The notes: generated from the sequence alone by a model not told the origin. Counted from the stretch's first letter, positions 26,119 through 37,663 are shown. The stretch is DNA of 64,000 bases from Psychromonas arctica DSM 14288 (GCF_000482725.1 NZ_AXWP01000001.1:230460-294459); one strand, 5' to 3'. A program made the numbers and translations.

Positions 26119-28440
26119 TTACGATCCTTTTTTCTTCAAGTACACTGTCGATAATGGAGGTAAGTTTAACACAATAGAATGATCTTTACCCTGCCATGGG
26201 TAATCTTCGCTATTAAAGGTACCCATTTGGTCTCCCATTTGGTAATTACTGCCCCAATAATACTCACTATCAGTATTTAGAACGACTTCGTACTGCCCTG
26301 CTTCATCGACGGGTAAACGATAGCGCTCACGTGGTACAGGGGTAAAGTTACTAACACAGATAACATGTTCTGTTTTAGTAATATTATAACGAATAAACGA
26401 AACAACACTATTTTCACCATCACTGTGGTCTAACCAAGCAAATCCTTGTGGTTCATAGTCAGATTCATACATAGCACTATGACTTTTATAAAAATGGTTC
26501 AAATCACAAATAAGTTGTTTTTGCCCTTTATGTTTATCATAAGCTAATAGGTCCCAATCTAAACTTTGGTTATGGTTCCATTCACGAGCTTGCGCGATCT
26601 CCCCGCCCATAAAGTTTAATTTTTTACCTGGGTGACCGTACATATACCCCATATAAGCACGTAAGTTAGCAGCACCTTGCCATTCATCACCTGGCATTTT
26701 TTCTAACATACTTTTTTTACCATGTACCACTTCATCGTGCGAAATTGGTAAAACAAAATGCTCATTGTAGTGATAAACCATCGCAAAGGTCATTTCATGG
26801 TGATGATATTTACGGTACATTGGATCTTGCTGCATATAACTTAATGTATCGTGCATCCACCCCATATTCCATTTGAAACCAAATCCAAGTCCACCATCAA
26901 AAGTAGGTTTTGAAACACCAGAGAAAGCAGTCGATTCTTCAGCAATCGTCATTGCGTGAGGATATTGTTTATAAACTTCTTCGTTAAACCATTTTAATAA
27001 GCTGATTGCTTCATAGTTATGATTACCACCATCAACGTTCGGTACCCACTCACCCTCTTCACGCGAGTAATCCCAATACAACATAGAGGCAACAGCATCA
27101 ACACGTAAGCCATCAACATGGAACTTATCAAGCCAAATTAAAGCGCTGGCAACTAAGAATTGACGCACATTGTCACGACCAAAATCATAGATATAAGAAT
27201 TCCAATCTGGATGCCAACCACGACGCGGATCTTCATATTCATAAAGTGGAGTCCCATCGAAGCGAGCTAATCCATGCGGGTCTGAAGGGAAATGCGCAGG
27301 TACCCAATCAACAATCACGCCGATACCAGCCTGATGACATTGATCAATGAAGAATTTAAGATCATCTGCATCGCCAAAACGACTGGTAGCAGCAAATAAA
27401 CCAACCGGTTGATATCCCCACGAGCCATCAAAAGGGAACTCTGAAATGGGCAATACTTCTAAATGCGTGTATCCCATCTCAACAAGGTAAGGTAATAAAT
27501 CATCCGCCAATTCACGATAGGTCAGCATACGTTCATGACCGTTTTCATTTTTGCGTTTCCACGAGCCTAAGTGCACTTCATAGATACTCATAGCAGTATA
27601 GCGTTTATCACCTAGCTGCGAAGCGCGCCATGCATCGTCATTCCATTGATAAGCATTATGGTCAACCACAATGGATGAATGAGAAGGATATAATTCCGCT
27701 TGAAAACCTACTGGATCGGCTTTATGCGGTAAACGATTACCTAGTCCATCTTTCAGTTCAAACTTATAAGCACAACCAGCCGCTAAACCAGGAACAAATA
27801 ATACCCAATGTCCACACCAACTGCGTTGCATAGGATTACGTTGACCATCCCAATGATTTTCATTTGAAATAAGACTTACGCTACTTGCATTGGGTGCATA
27901 TACAATAAATCTAACACCACTAACTTCAACACCGTCAACAGTCACTGTTTTTAATTGAGCGCCTAAGGTGTGGTAAACATTTTGTGGCGCTTCATGCAAA
28001 GTAGATAAACCATCAAATGCAATCTCGTGAAATTGATACGGGTCTATAAATTGATGATTACCATTTTTGTATTCAGCATCTAACTGATAAACAAATTTAT
28101 CGGTTACTTGTGGTAAGTTAATTTCAAATAAACCATCTTCGTAGACTTTTAATAATTCACCAGAAATACCACTCTCATCTAGGGCAGAAAATGAAACTGA
28201 AGTCGCATCGGGTAGCCAAGCGCGTAACAGGAAACCATCACTAATTGGATTTTTAATTAACCCTAATTGCTCAAAAGGATTCGCTAATCGAGCTTCTTTA
28301 AGTGATCCTAAAAGTTCATGCTTTAATGGCATCGTTTTAATATTTGCAGGCTCTTTTGCAGCAACTACTTTTTTATCAGATGTTGCTTTTGCCGGTGATT
28401 TCTTTGGTGACACTTTCTTTGACGTTGTTTTTTTAGTCAT
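26119..28440 (-). CDS. glgB: 1,4-alpha-glucan branching enzyme with a basic N-terminal tail
   Basis: A 773-residue GH13 branching enzyme that makes the alpha-1,6 links of glycogen. After residue 40 it has the N1 domain, a CBM48 (GVRFIVYAPNASSVSLISNE), then the catalytic barrel: VDWVPAHFPSDPHGL, DGLRVDAVASMLYWDYSR (nucleophile), TIAEESTAF (acid/base) and LPISHDEVVHGKKSML. The first 35 residues are unusual: lysine, alanine, serine and proline rich (KKTTSKKVSPKKSPAKATS), like a histone H1 tail, and absent from the common enzyme. Operon with malQ (41 bp upstream) and glgX. Confidence 0.93.
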   Translation of the reverse strand: MTKKTTSKKVSPKKSPAKATSDKKVVAAKEPANIKTMPLKHELLGSLKEARLANPFEQLGLIKNPISDGFLLRAWLPDATSVSFSALDESGISGELLKVYEDGLFEINLPQVTDKFVYQLDAEYKNGNHQFIDPYQFHEIAFDGLSTLHEAPQNVYHTLGAQLKTVTVDGVEVSGVRFIVYAPNASSVSLISNENHWDGQRNPMQRSWCGHWVLFVPGLAAGCAYKFELKDGLGNRLPHKADPVGFQAELYPSHSSIVVDHNAYQWNDDAWRASQLGDKRYTAMSIYEVHLGSWKRKNENGHERMLTYRELADDLLPYLVEMGYTHLEVLPISEFPFDGSWGYQPVGLFAATSRFGDADDLKFFIDQCHQAGIGVIVDWVPAHFPSDPHGLARFDGTPLYEYEDPRRGWHPDWNSYIYDFGRDNVRQFLVASALIWLDKFHVDGLRVDAVASMLYWDYSREEGEWVPNVDGGNHNYEAISLLKWFNEEVYKQYPHAMTIAEESTAFSGVSKPTFDGGLGFGFKWNMGWMHDTLSYMQQDPMYRKYHHHEMTFAMVYHYNEHFVLPISHDEVVHGKKSMLEKMPGDEWQGAANLRAYMGYMYGHPGKKLNFMGGEIAQAREWNHNQSLDWDLLAYDKHKGQKQLICDLNHFYKSHSAMYESDYEPQGFAWLDHSDGENSVVSFIRYNITKTEHVICVSNFTPVPRERYRLPVDEAGQYEVVLNTDSEYYWGSNYQMGDQMGTFNSEDYPWQGKDHSIVLNLPPLSTVYLKKKGS

Positions 28441-28481
28441 TTTAAATACCTAATCCGAAGTTTATTTGGCCTAATGTCTGA

Positions 28482-30674
28482 TTATTTAGATCTTGCTTCT
28501 GTCAAATCTTTCAATAAGCACTGAATAGCTGAGTCAGCAAAAATAGCATCTAAATTTTTAGATAATTTCCGTTGCCAGTTTTTATATTCATCGCTTGTGC
28601 CAGGCACATTAACTGGTTGATCCATTTCTAAAAAATCTTCTAGCTGCAAACTTAACAATGAAGCACTGCCCGCCGCAAGGTGTTTTTGTAATGCAAAGTT
28701 CAATACTTGATCCATGCCTGTTGTATTAGCATCTCGGTTGTAATTTTCTGGCAAACTACCATGTCCATGTAAGCTATCGAGAATCTGTTGTTTACACTCT
28801 ACACGATCGTGAAACAGCTTTTCCAAAACAGCAGGGTCAGGGTATAAGCCTAATTTTTTGCCTAAATATAGATCTTCACAATGCCAGTACCCTTTAATCG
28901 TTGGCATATCATGGGTTGATAACGTAGCCATTGCTTGTTGAATATAATGAGATGGAGATAGAAAACCACCATCTTCAGCTTGCTCAAAGAAAAATACTTT
29001 ATAAGAATAAACGCCAGCTTCTTTGAGTAGTTCATCCATACCATCTGGAACAGTACCTAAATCTTCACCTATCACTAGGCATTGATTACGCACACTTTCT
29101 AATGCCAATAAATTTAACATGTCATAAATATTGTAATAAATATAAGCACCACAACCTGCAGGCGCTCCTTCAGGAACCCACCAAAGTCTTAATAGAGCCA
29201 TCACATGGTCAATACGTAATGCACCACAATGACTCATATTTGATTGTAATAACTCAATAAAAGGTTGATAACCAGATTCATATAACTTATCGGGAGAGAG
29301 CGGAGGTAATCCCCAACTTTGACCTAAAGGACCTAAAATATCAGGTGGAGCACCAATACTAATATTCTCATAATAGAATTCATGATTAGCCCATATTTCA
29401 CTACTATTTTTGCTTACGCCAACGGCTAGATCACGATAAATACCCAGCGTCATACCTAATGATTTTGCAAGCTCATCAGCTTCTGCTAATTGCGTTTCAG
29501 TAAGCCATTGGCAATAACACCAAAATAAAATTTCAGATTCATTTTCTGAGCACCATTGTTGGGTTTCTGGTGTAGAGAATGATTGGAAACCTTCCGGCCA
29601 TACAGGCCATCCCCAAGCTTGTTCGTTTTCAGCTAAAAATTTAAACTGCAAAGCATCATAAGCTGCTTGCTGCTTTAATGACTCGCCTTTTTGTTGCACA
29701 AATTCAGTAAGCTCTTGTAAACGTTTATTATTTTTTGGTTTTCCATCGTTTAAAGTTGCAAACAAATCACGTAATGCACTCAACTTTAAAGCAGTAACAT
29801 TCTCGTAATCTACCCACTCAACCGCACGTAGTGCACTTAATTGCTGCTGAAAATCACTGCTTGCTAATTTATCTTTTAACGCTTTGCAATGTTCAAACTC
29901 GGGAACAGCATGAATATCGGTATAAAGAATATTTAACCACTTACGTGATGAAGGACTATAGGGACTTGCATTATTAGGTTGTGCAGGGCTAAGTGCATGA
30001 ATTGGGTTTAAGCCGATAAAATCGCCACCGCTTTGTGCTGTTTTAGTTAATAATGATTTCAAATCTGAAAAATCACCAATACCCCAGTTGTTTTGACTTT
30101 TTAAACAATATAGTTGAACACTGGTGCCCCATAGCTTTTTACCTTCTTGCATCGCCTTCGGCGTAAAACAAGCACTTGGGGTAATAATGAAAGACATGTT
30201 GGCTAATGGTTCATCGTTACCTTCTTCCAATAGAATGAGTTGGTGATAACCGATTGCTAATTCAGTTGGTAAAGTCACTTGATATAATTGAAACTCAACG
30301 TCAGCTATATCTTTATTACCTAACAGCGGAAAATCTGTTGCAGTGATTGTTGTGTCTATTTGCAGACCATCTTCCGTGATGATTCTGTAAATAAGCGGAT
30401 CAGTAACAAAATCGATAGGCAGATGTACTTCAAGTTGATATTGCGATGCCTGCTGTTGCACTGAGACAGGAGCGAGTAACCTCAGCCAATGTTGTGTTTC
30501 TTGTTCTTCATAATGCACTGATAGTGCTTGTTCATCTGAAGCATCAAACCCCATATGATTAATAATATTTTTAATATTTTCATCAAGAACAATTGCAGGC
30601 GCTCCCCACGCATCAACAAAATTTGGATCAATCCCTTTCAATTGCATAAACGACTCTAATGCAGAACTATTCAT
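28482..30674 (-). CDS. malQ: 4-alpha-glucanotransferase (amylomaltase)
   Basis: A 730-residue GH77 enzyme that transfers maltodextrin segments and frees glucose. Motifs: WGIGDFSDLKSLL, FIGLNPIHALSP, NASPYSPSSRKWLNILY, RDLAVGV, ALRIDHVMALLRLWWVP (nucleophile), VIGEDLGTVPDG (acid/base) and STHDMPTIKGYW. ATG 30674 has AGGTG upstream and fits family N-termini (MNSSALESFMQLKGID); a longer frame to 30785 adds 37 unlikely residues. First gene of the glycogen operon, divergent from yeaD. Freed glucose would feed glk. Confidence 0.93.
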   Translation of the reverse strand: MNSSALESFMQLKGIDPNFVDAWGAPAIVLDENIKNIINHMGFDASDEQALSVHYEEQETQHWLRLLAPVSVQQQASQYQLEVHLPIDFVTDPLIYRIITEDGLQIDTTITATDFPLLGNKDIADVEFQLYQVTLPTELAIGYHQLILLEEGNDEPLANMSFIITPSACFTPKAMQEGKKLWGTSVQLYCLKSQNNWGIGDFSDLKSLLTKTAQSGGDFIGLNPIHALSPAQPNNASPYSPSSRKWLNILYTDIHAVPEFEHCKALKDKLASSDFQQQLSALRAVEWVDYENVTALKLSALRDLFATLNDGKPKNNKRLQELTEFVQQKGESLKQQAAYDALQFKFLAENEQAWGWPVWPEGFQSFSTPETQQWCSENESEILFWCYCQWLTETQLAEADELAKSLGMTLGIYRDLAVGVSKNSSEIWANHEFYYENISIGAPPDILGPLGQSWGLPPLSPDKLYESGYQPFIELLQSNMSHCGALRIDHVMALLRLWWVPEGAPAGCGAYIYYNIYDMLNLLALESVRNQCLVIGEDLGTVPDGMDELLKEAGVYSYKVFFFEQAEDGGFLSPSHYIQQAMATLSTHDMPTIKGYWHCEDLYLGKKLGLYPDPAVLEKLFHDRVECKQQILDSLHGHGSLPENYNRDANTTGMDQVLNFALQKHLAAGSASLLSLQLEDFLEMDQPVNVPGTSDEYKNWQRKLSKNLDAIFADSAIQCLLKDLTEARSK

Positions 30675-30977
30675 AAAACACCTATGTATGGTTAATTTAT
30701 CGCTAGATTTTAATATTAAAAATGAATATGTAACAAAATAGACAAAATTTATAACGAATTCATCAGTGGATAATAACTTAATCAAATAGTTATTTTACTA
30801 AAAATATTAAATCTCATGCATGTTTATAATTTATTTTTCAAAACCATATCAAAATTTCTTTCACTTTTATATTAACAAGCCTCGCTAATGATTTAGCTCA
30901 CTAATTTAAATAAACAATATAGTAGAATGGATAAAACATAACTGAACTTCATACAATTCATGACATAGGGAACAAAA
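30675..30977. promoter_or_regulatory. Divergent malQ/yeaD promoter region
   Basis: AT-rich 303-bp intergenic region that must drive malQ-glgB-glgX leftwards and yeaD rightwards. A TGTAACAAAATAGACA at 30729-30744 is like a HexR site but one base too long, so I do not call it. No MalT box is evident. Confidence 0.4.
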
Positions 30978-31871
30978 ATGATTTCACATTTGAGACTTAA
31001 CACAACAAAAACCCTCTCTGAACAGATTTCACTTCAAGTGGACAGTAAAGGCTTTGAGTTTATTATTATTAATCACCCTAAATTTGATGCTGCATTTACT
31101 TTACATGGCGCACATTTAATTCATTTCCAAGTAAAACAACAAGCACCGCTTATTTATTTAAGTAAAACAGCTTTATTTGATGATAAAAAAGCAATTCGAG
31201 GTGGTGTGCCAGTTTGTTGGCCTTGGTTTGGTAATACCGAAGAAAGCCTTAGCAAAAAATTACCAGGACATGGTTTTGCTCGTATTAGTAAATGGGAGAT
31301 GTCTATTGTTAGTGAAACATCTGAAGGCATTGATCTAGCGTTTACACTATCAGCTAATGAAACGACTAAAGCGATCTGGGATCATGACTTCACATTAACC
31401 CTAAAAGCGTCTTTATCGGACCATGTTGAACTTTCACTTATTACCGAAAACACCGGTACCGAAACTTTCAAGTATGGCGGCGCGTTGCACTCTTACCTGT
31501 GTGTTGCAGATATAACGCAAAGTTCTATAGAAGGTTTAGCCGCAACTTATACGGACTCATTAGACAGTGGCAAACAAAAAACAGCAGAGGCGGTATTAAC
31601 AGTTAATGAACCGATTGATACTATTTATTCGGTTAATAACGGTGATGTGACTATTAATGACCTACAAAATCAACGCAAAATAACCGTTAATAATACGGGT
31701 AATGATTCTGTTGTAGTTTGGAATCCATGGATATCAGGATCAATTGCCTTTGCAGATATGCCTGATGATGGTTACCAAACAATGATGTGTATTGAATCAG
31801 CAATAACCTCAAAACAAGGTGTTTTGGTTGTACCTGGGGAATCACACACACTAAAAACAGTTATAAAATAA
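30978..31871 (+). CDS. yeaD: D-hexose-6-phosphate mutarotase
   Basis: A 297-residue aldose-1-epimerase-like protein of the YeaD type, interconverting the alpha and beta anomers of glucose-6-phosphate. Motifs: GAHLIHFQVKQQAPLIYLS, AIRGGVPVCWPWFG, PGHGFARISKWEM, the catalytic-His region GALHSYLCVADI, and VVWNPWISGS. GGGA precedes the ATG. It lies 355 bp before gap on the same strand, mirroring the gapA/yeaD pairing in enterics. Confidence 0.92.
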   Translation: MISHLRLNTTKTLSEQISLQVDSKGFEFIIINHPKFDAAFTLHGAHLIHFQVKQQAPLIYLSKTALFDDKKAIRGGVPVCWPWFGNTEESLSKKLPGHGFARISKWEMSIVSETSEGIDLAFTLSANETTKAIWDHDFTLTLKASLSDHVELSLITENTGTETFKYGGALHSYLCVADITQSSIEGLAATYTDSLDSGKQKTAEAVLTVNEPIDTIYSVNNGDVTINDLQNQRKITVNNTGNDSVVVWNPWISGSIAFADMPDDGYQTMMCIESAITSKQGVLVVPGESHTLKTVIK

Positions 31872-33218
<1,347 letters not shown>

Positions 33219-33239
33219 GTTTAATTAGTCAGAATCATA

Positions 33240-33265
33240 AAGCCTGCCTAGTGCAGGTTTTTTTG
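33240..33265 (+). terminator. Terminator of gap
   Basis: CCTGC-CTAGT-GCAGG hairpin followed by seven T, 25 bp after the gap stop codon. Confidence 0.9.
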
Positions 33266-33329
33266 TATCTGTAATTTGTGTTAAATCTATATCTTGGTAG
33301 CGCGACGAAATCAATCTGCATTAACATCC

Positions 33330-33391
33330 CTGCATAAAAAAAGAGCCAGACCTAATCTCACTGCATCAAAAAAGAACCAGGCCTAATCTCA
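33330..33391. repeat. Two tandem copies of a 31-bp unit
   Basis: Units 33330-33360 and 33361-33391 both begin CTGCAT and end CCTAATCTCA with an A-rich middle and AGAGCCAG/AGAACCAG; they differ at about four positions. A third copy starts (CTGCA) and stops. Confidence 0.8.
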
Positions 33392-33406
33392 CTGCAATAT
33401 CAAATG

Positions 33407-33458
33407 ACACTAATAGCAACCTGGGTAAATGACTCCATAATTACTTAGATTGGTATAA
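33407..33458. repeat. Dispersed repeat ending in GATTGGTATAA
   Basis: Its reverse complement shares TACCAATCTAAGTAATTA and then AGTCATTTA with 53521-53551, in the opposite orientation. This shows a dispersed intergenic repeat. Confidence 0.6.
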
Positions 33459-33531
33459 ATAGCGATCAACAAATGTATGGGGTTTAATCGTTCTTGTATC
33501 GGCTTAAAGCTGTGCTTACAATGTTTGAATC

Positions 33532-33698
33532 TAATACCAACACCGCAAACTAACCGATCAATATTGCAGCTTAAAATGCATCACTGCTGCGTTATAAATA
33601 ATACAAAGACAACAGTCATTTAACGCTATTTCAGCTTTAAATTGACTCATTTTTCTGCACAATATTTGATCACACTGTTAATGGAGTAAATGGTATAA
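33532..33698. repeat. Palindromic intergenic repeat, 167 bp
   Basis: It starts TAATACCAACACCGCAAAC and ends ATGGTATAA. GATCAATATTGCAG near the left pairs with CTGCACAATATTTGATC near the right. The first 29 bp recur at 44018-44046 with three or four changes. No coding sense. It looks like a MITE-type element in the gene-free 33.2-34.0 kb stretch. Confidence 0.65.
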
Positions 33699-34053
33699 AA
33701 CTTACTCGAATAACATTCATAACATATTATTTTTACCCCATTTTTTATATTTTAGACTAGGAAATGCATTCAAAAAGATAAATTGCATTGAGTGCTTTAA
33801 CAACCAAACTGTAATTAACATACCAAAAGATGAAAGTCAGATCATAACAAGCAACATAAAAATAACATTTAGCAACATCTAATAACAGAATCGCTACTTT
33901 TTAGATCCATTTCCACGAATCATCAACAAAACCATCATATGTAAAGAGCACTGGCTTAATTGTATTGAAAAATGATTATTATTTCGTTAATACCTACTAT
34001 TCAATCACATTCAGTTCAATTGATTCGCTTTTTAGGAGCAAATTAGCCACAAT
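33699..34053. other. Gene-free, AT-rich stretch before sbcB
   Basis: No gene, RNA or clear repeat is seen. It should contain the sbcB promoter. AGGAG at 34034-34038 is the only ribosome-site-like sequence. Confidence 0.4.
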
Positions 34054-35514
34054 ATGACAACTGAACATTTTGGATATAAGAATATGAATCAAGCATCTCC
34101 AAGCCTTTTTTGGCATGATTATGAAACATTTGGATTGAACCCTGGCACTGACCGCCCTTCTCAATTTGCAGGAATTCGAACGGATCTTGAATTAAATATT
34201 ATCTCTGAACCTTATCAGTGGTATTGCCGTCCGCCGAATGATTACTTACCAGCACCAGAAGCCTGTTTAGTCACAGGAATAACGCCTCAACATGCATTGC
34301 AGCATGGTGAATTTGAAAATCAATTTATCTTTAATATTTTACAACAATTTCAACAACCGCAGACGTGTGTGGTTGGATACAATAATATCCGTTTTGATGA
34401 TGAAGTAACTCGCTTTACGTTATACCGTAATTTTCACGATCCTTATCAGAGAGAATGGCAAAATGGCTGTTCACGTTGGGATATTATTGACATGGTACGT
34501 GCCTGTTATGCCCTTAGGCCGGAAGGGATTGAGTGGGTATTTGATGACAATGATGCGCCAAGCTTTAGATTAGAGTTATTAACTAAAGCAAATGATATCA
34601 CTCATCAACAAGCACATGATGCAATGTCAGATGTTTATGCAACGATTGCCATGGCAAAACTGATCAAGGACACGCACCCTAAATTATACCAATATTGTTA
34701 TAGCCTAAGACAAAAAAATAAAGTGTTGGAACAACTTAAACTCGGTACTTTTACACCGTTGGTACATATTTCCGGCATGTTTTCTGCGCTACAGGGTTGT
34801 TGTTCTTATATCCTGCCAATCGCACAGCACCCGACGAATAACAATGCAGTCATTGTGCTTGATTTAAACAAAGATATTTCACAATTGGACTCATTAACGG
34901 TAGAACAATTACAAGCCTATTTATATACTGCTACGGATGATTTACCTGAAGGTATTAATAGGCCCCCTATTAAGCTTATTCATATTAATAAATGCCCCAT
35001 CGTTGCGAGTGCAAAAACATTGACCGCAGAAAGGGCTAAAGAGTTAGGCGTAGATGCAAAACAATGCCGTCTTTCTATGGATTTTTTCTCAGCAAACAGG
35101 CAGCTAGTAGAGAAGCTGATTGCAGTGTTTAATACTGAAGCCAAAATAAATGAAAATCAGCAGCCAGAGCAAAAACTCTATTCAGGTGGTTTTCCAACGG
35201 CTAATGATAAACAACAAGCAAAAACTATTTGTGCTCTTTCACCACAACAAATAATCAATCATGAAGTTAATTTTGACGACCCTAACTTGGCTGCACTTTG
35301 GTGGCGATATAAAGCGAGAAATTACCCACAAACGTTGACGATTGAAGAACAACAAAAGTGGTCTAGGCATCGTGAAGCTTATCTGATTGATCATACTAAT
35401 GACTATGTAGAACGCCTTAATATCTTGGCGGTCGAGCATCAACACAGTGAAGAGAAGATAGAAATCTTACAAAAACTGGGACATTATCTAGAGTTTTTGA
35501 ATGAAAATGGTTAA
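34054..35514 (+). CDS. sbcB: Exodeoxyribonuclease I
   Basis: A 486-residue 3'-5' single-strand DNA exonuclease of recombination and mismatch repair. It has a DnaQ-like exonuclease domain with FWHDYETFGLNPGTDRPSQF (DxE), VGYNNIRFDDEVTRFTLYRN and HDAMSDVYATIAMA (HxAxxD), then the SH3-like and C-terminal helical domains. Length is near that of E. coli (475). The start could instead be ATG 34084, which has GGAT eight bases upstream and fits E. coli better; the AGGAG at 34034 sits rather far from 34054. Single gene. Confidence 0.93.
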   Translation: MTTEHFGYKNMNQASPSLFWHDYETFGLNPGTDRPSQFAGIRTDLELNIISEPYQWYCRPPNDYLPAPEACLVTGITPQHALQHGEFENQFIFNILQQFQQPQTCVVGYNNIRFDDEVTRFTLYRNFHDPYQREWQNGCSRWDIIDMVRACYALRPEGIEWVFDDNDAPSFRLELLTKANDITHQQAHDAMSDVYATIAMAKLIKDTHPKLYQYCYSLRQKNKVLEQLKLGTFTPLVHISGMFSALQGCCSYILPIAQHPTNNNAVIVLDLNKDISQLDSLTVEQLQAYLYTATDDLPEGINRPPIKLIHINKCPIVASAKTLTAERAKELGVDAKQCRLSMDFFSANRQLVEKLIAVFNTEAKINENQQPEQKLYSGGFPTANDKQQAKTICALSPQQIINHEVNFDDPNLAALWWRYKARNYPQTLTIEEQQKWSRHREAYLIDHTNDYVERLNILAVEHQHSEEKIEILQKLGHYLEFLNENG

Positions 35515-35602
35515 AAAATAGCAAAACTATTCTATAGTTTGTGTTTAATAGTAAAGTATGGCAATTGCGATTCTAGGATGAGAAGATCAAGGAGCGATCA
35601 AG

Positions 35603-36193
35603 TTGAGTAAGTGGTCTGGAATAAAGTTACTTTCAGTAAAATTAACGATATTGGTACTAAGTTGCTTAGTTGCTCCCAGTGTTAGTTTTGCTCAAGAGAA
35701 TAACCAAAATCAACTGCAACTTGATTACCAGTTAAGCATGAATAAAGTTGATTTTTTGGATAAACCTTTCTCTTCATTTTATCACATCTCGGAAGCAACT
35801 TATCACTACCTCGATTCTGTATTCAGTGGCTTTTATCAACGTATCTCTTTCGAAACGTCTATCAAAGATAGTACCTTTAAAAAAAGTAAACAGTACGAAA
35901 TAATTTCCGTTCCATTCATATCAACTAACAACCAATTAGTTCAGTTTGAGATCTTTGGTAAGTTGTCCGATCCTAATAACGATAATCGCCAAACTATGAC
36001 TGCTGGCCGTACCTTGTATGAATATATTGAAAACTCCGAAGCGCTCGATATTTATAATAGTGAACTCTCTCTTGGAGCCGGTATTAGCTTTCAAACATCC
36101 CCTTACAGTAAAATCAAAGTATTGATTTCTAATAAGAACCTACCAGGTTATGGCACAAGCCAAGCTTTAATTGGTTTTGAATCACGTTTTTAG
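35603..36193 (+). CDS. Secreted protein of unknown function, possible outer-membrane barrel
   Basis: 196 residues from a TTG start with AAGGAG nine bases upstream. A signal peptide (LTILVLSCLVAPSVSFAQ) with cleavage after SFA is clear. The mature part is rich in aromatic residues and alternating polar/hydrophobic stretches, and it ends GFESRF; a terminal phenylalanine is typical of outer-membrane proteins. I do not recognise a family. It lies 88 bp after sbcB and 136 bp before cysK with no obvious partner. Confidence 0.65.
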   Translation: MSKWSGIKLLSVKLTILVLSCLVAPSVSFAQENNQNQLQLDYQLSMNKVDFLDKPFSSFYHISEATYHYLDSVFSGFYQRISFETSIKDSTFKKSKQYEIISVPFISTNNQLVQFEIFGKLSDPNNDNRQTMTAGRTLYEYIENSEALDIYNSELSLGAGISFQTSPYSKIKVLISNKNLPGYGTSQALIGFESRF

Positions 36194-36329
36194 GCTACCT
36201 CACCCCTCTAAAATACAACTTATCTCAAAAACCTATATGGTATAACAAAATTTCACTTCCTCATTTACAAACATTGGATATGCTATCAATAACTAATTAT
36301 TAAATAACCCAACGGATAGGAACATCATT

Positions 36330-37295
36330 ATGAGCAAGATTTTTAGCGATAATTCACAAACCATCGGTCATACGCCGTTAGTACGTTTAAATAATGTGAC
36401 TACAGGTAATGTATTTGTAAAGGTTGAAAGCCGCAACCCAAGTTTCAGCGTTAAAGATCGCATCGGCGCGAACATGATTGATGCAGCTGAAAAAGATGGC
36501 ACATTAACTAAAGGCGTTGAATTAGTTGAAGCAACAAGTGGTAATACTGGTATCGCACTTGCATTTGTGGCTGCTGCACGTGGTTATAAAATCACACTAA
36601 CAATGCCAAATACAATGAGTATTGAACGTCGTAAATTATTAAAAGCATTAGGCGCAAATCTAGTATTGACTGAAGGCGCACTAGGCATGAAAGGCGCAAT
36701 CAATAAAGCTGAAGAATTAGCAGCGTCTGCACCAGGAAAATACTTAGTTTTACGTCAATTTGATAACCCTGCTAATCCACAAATCCACGAACAAACTACT
36801 GGCCCTGAAATTTGGAATGATACAGACGGTGAAATAGATGTATTTGTAGCAGGTGTGGGTACTGGTGGTACGATTTCTGGTGTTAGTCGCTACATCAAAG
36901 AAACACAAGGTAAAGCGATCATTAGTGTTGCAGTAGAACCAACAGATTCACCAGTAATATCTCAAACATTAGCTGGCGAAGAGATCAAACCAGGTCCGCA
37001 TAAAATACAAGGTATTGGTGCAGGGTTTATTCCTAAAAACTTAGATATCTCATTAGTTGATAGAGCTGAAGCGGTAAGTAATGAAGATGCAATCGCAATG
37101 GCTCGACGACTAATGGAAGAAGAAGGTATTCTAGCGGGTATTTCTTCAGGTGCCGCAGTTGTAGCTGCCGCTCGATTGGCTGCAGAGCCTGAATTTAAAG
37201 ATAAAAACATTGTTGTTATTTTACCTAGTTCGGGTGAACGTTATTTATCGACTGCACTTTTTGCAGGTCTTTTTGACGGCGAAAACTTCGCATAA
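36330..37295 (+). CDS. cysK: Cysteine synthase A
   Basis: A 321-residue PLP enzyme making cysteine from O-acetylserine and sulfide. Motifs: [11 protein letters not shown], the PLP lysine in [15 protein letters not shown], the asparagine loop [32 protein letters not shown] and SSGAAVVAA. It matches CysK more closely than CysM. It precedes ptsH-ptsI-crr, as in E. coli, but has its own terminator. Confidence 0.95.
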   Translation: MSKIFSDNSQTIGHTPLVRLNNVTTGNVFVKVESRNPSFSVKDRIGANMIDAAEKDGTLTKGVELVEATSGNTGIALAFVAAARGYKITLTMPNTMSIERRKLLKALGANLVLTEGALGMKGAINKAEELAASAPGKYLVLRQFDNPANPQIHEQTTGPEIWNDTDGEIDVFVAGVGTGGTISGVSRYIKETQGKAIISVAVEPTDSPVISQTLAGEEIKPGPHKIQGIGAGFIPKNLDISLVDRAEAVSNEDAIAMARRLMEEEGILAGISSGAAVVAAARLAAEPEFKDKNIVVILPSSGERYLSTALFAGLFDGENFA

Positions 37296-37325
37296 AACGT
37301 CGCATAAATGTTATTTTATGATTTT

Positions 37326-37355
37326 ATAAAGGTACTTTAAGTACCTTTATTTTTT
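37326..37355 (+). terminator. Terminator of cysK
   Basis: AAAGGTACTT and AAGTACCTTT form a perfect stem followed by ATTTTTT, about 30 bp after the cysK stop. Confidence 0.85.
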
Positions 37356-37629
37356 ACTACCGAGATCCTAACTGCTTGCGTAGGACAAAAAACATACAAA
37401 TACACGAATAATACCCTATTTTCATCACCTATATAGAGAAAGTCATTGACCTAACCCGTCTTATTTAGGATCATAAAGATCGATATAGATTGTTATAGTT
37501 ACATAAAACTGAATAAAAAATTGAGTAAATCTGAAAGCTATTATTTATTCAAACAAATATTGACCTATGTCTAAACTTTCTTGTCGTTTTTTATGTTTAA
37601 TCAGTTTGTTATTACAATTTACTTCAGCT

Positions 37630-37663
37630 AATAACAATTAATTGCATTAGATTAATTGTTATT
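37630..37663. promoter_or_regulatory. Perfect 12-bp inverted repeat in the ptsH leader
   Basis: AATAACAATTAA-N10-TTAATTGTTATT lies 31 bp upstream of the ptsH ATG. It could be an operator or an RNA hairpin near the ribosome site; I do not recognise the regulator. The rest of the 37.36-37.69 kb intergenic region shows nothing else. Confidence 0.55.

Noticed and set aside
30729-30744. HexR-like site upstream of malQ
   Set aside because: TGTAACAAAATAGACA is one base too long for the palindrome and has extra mismatches.
33330-33391. CRISPR array start (31-bp direct repeats)
   Set aside because: The two units are directly adjacent with no spacers, and no cas genes are present.
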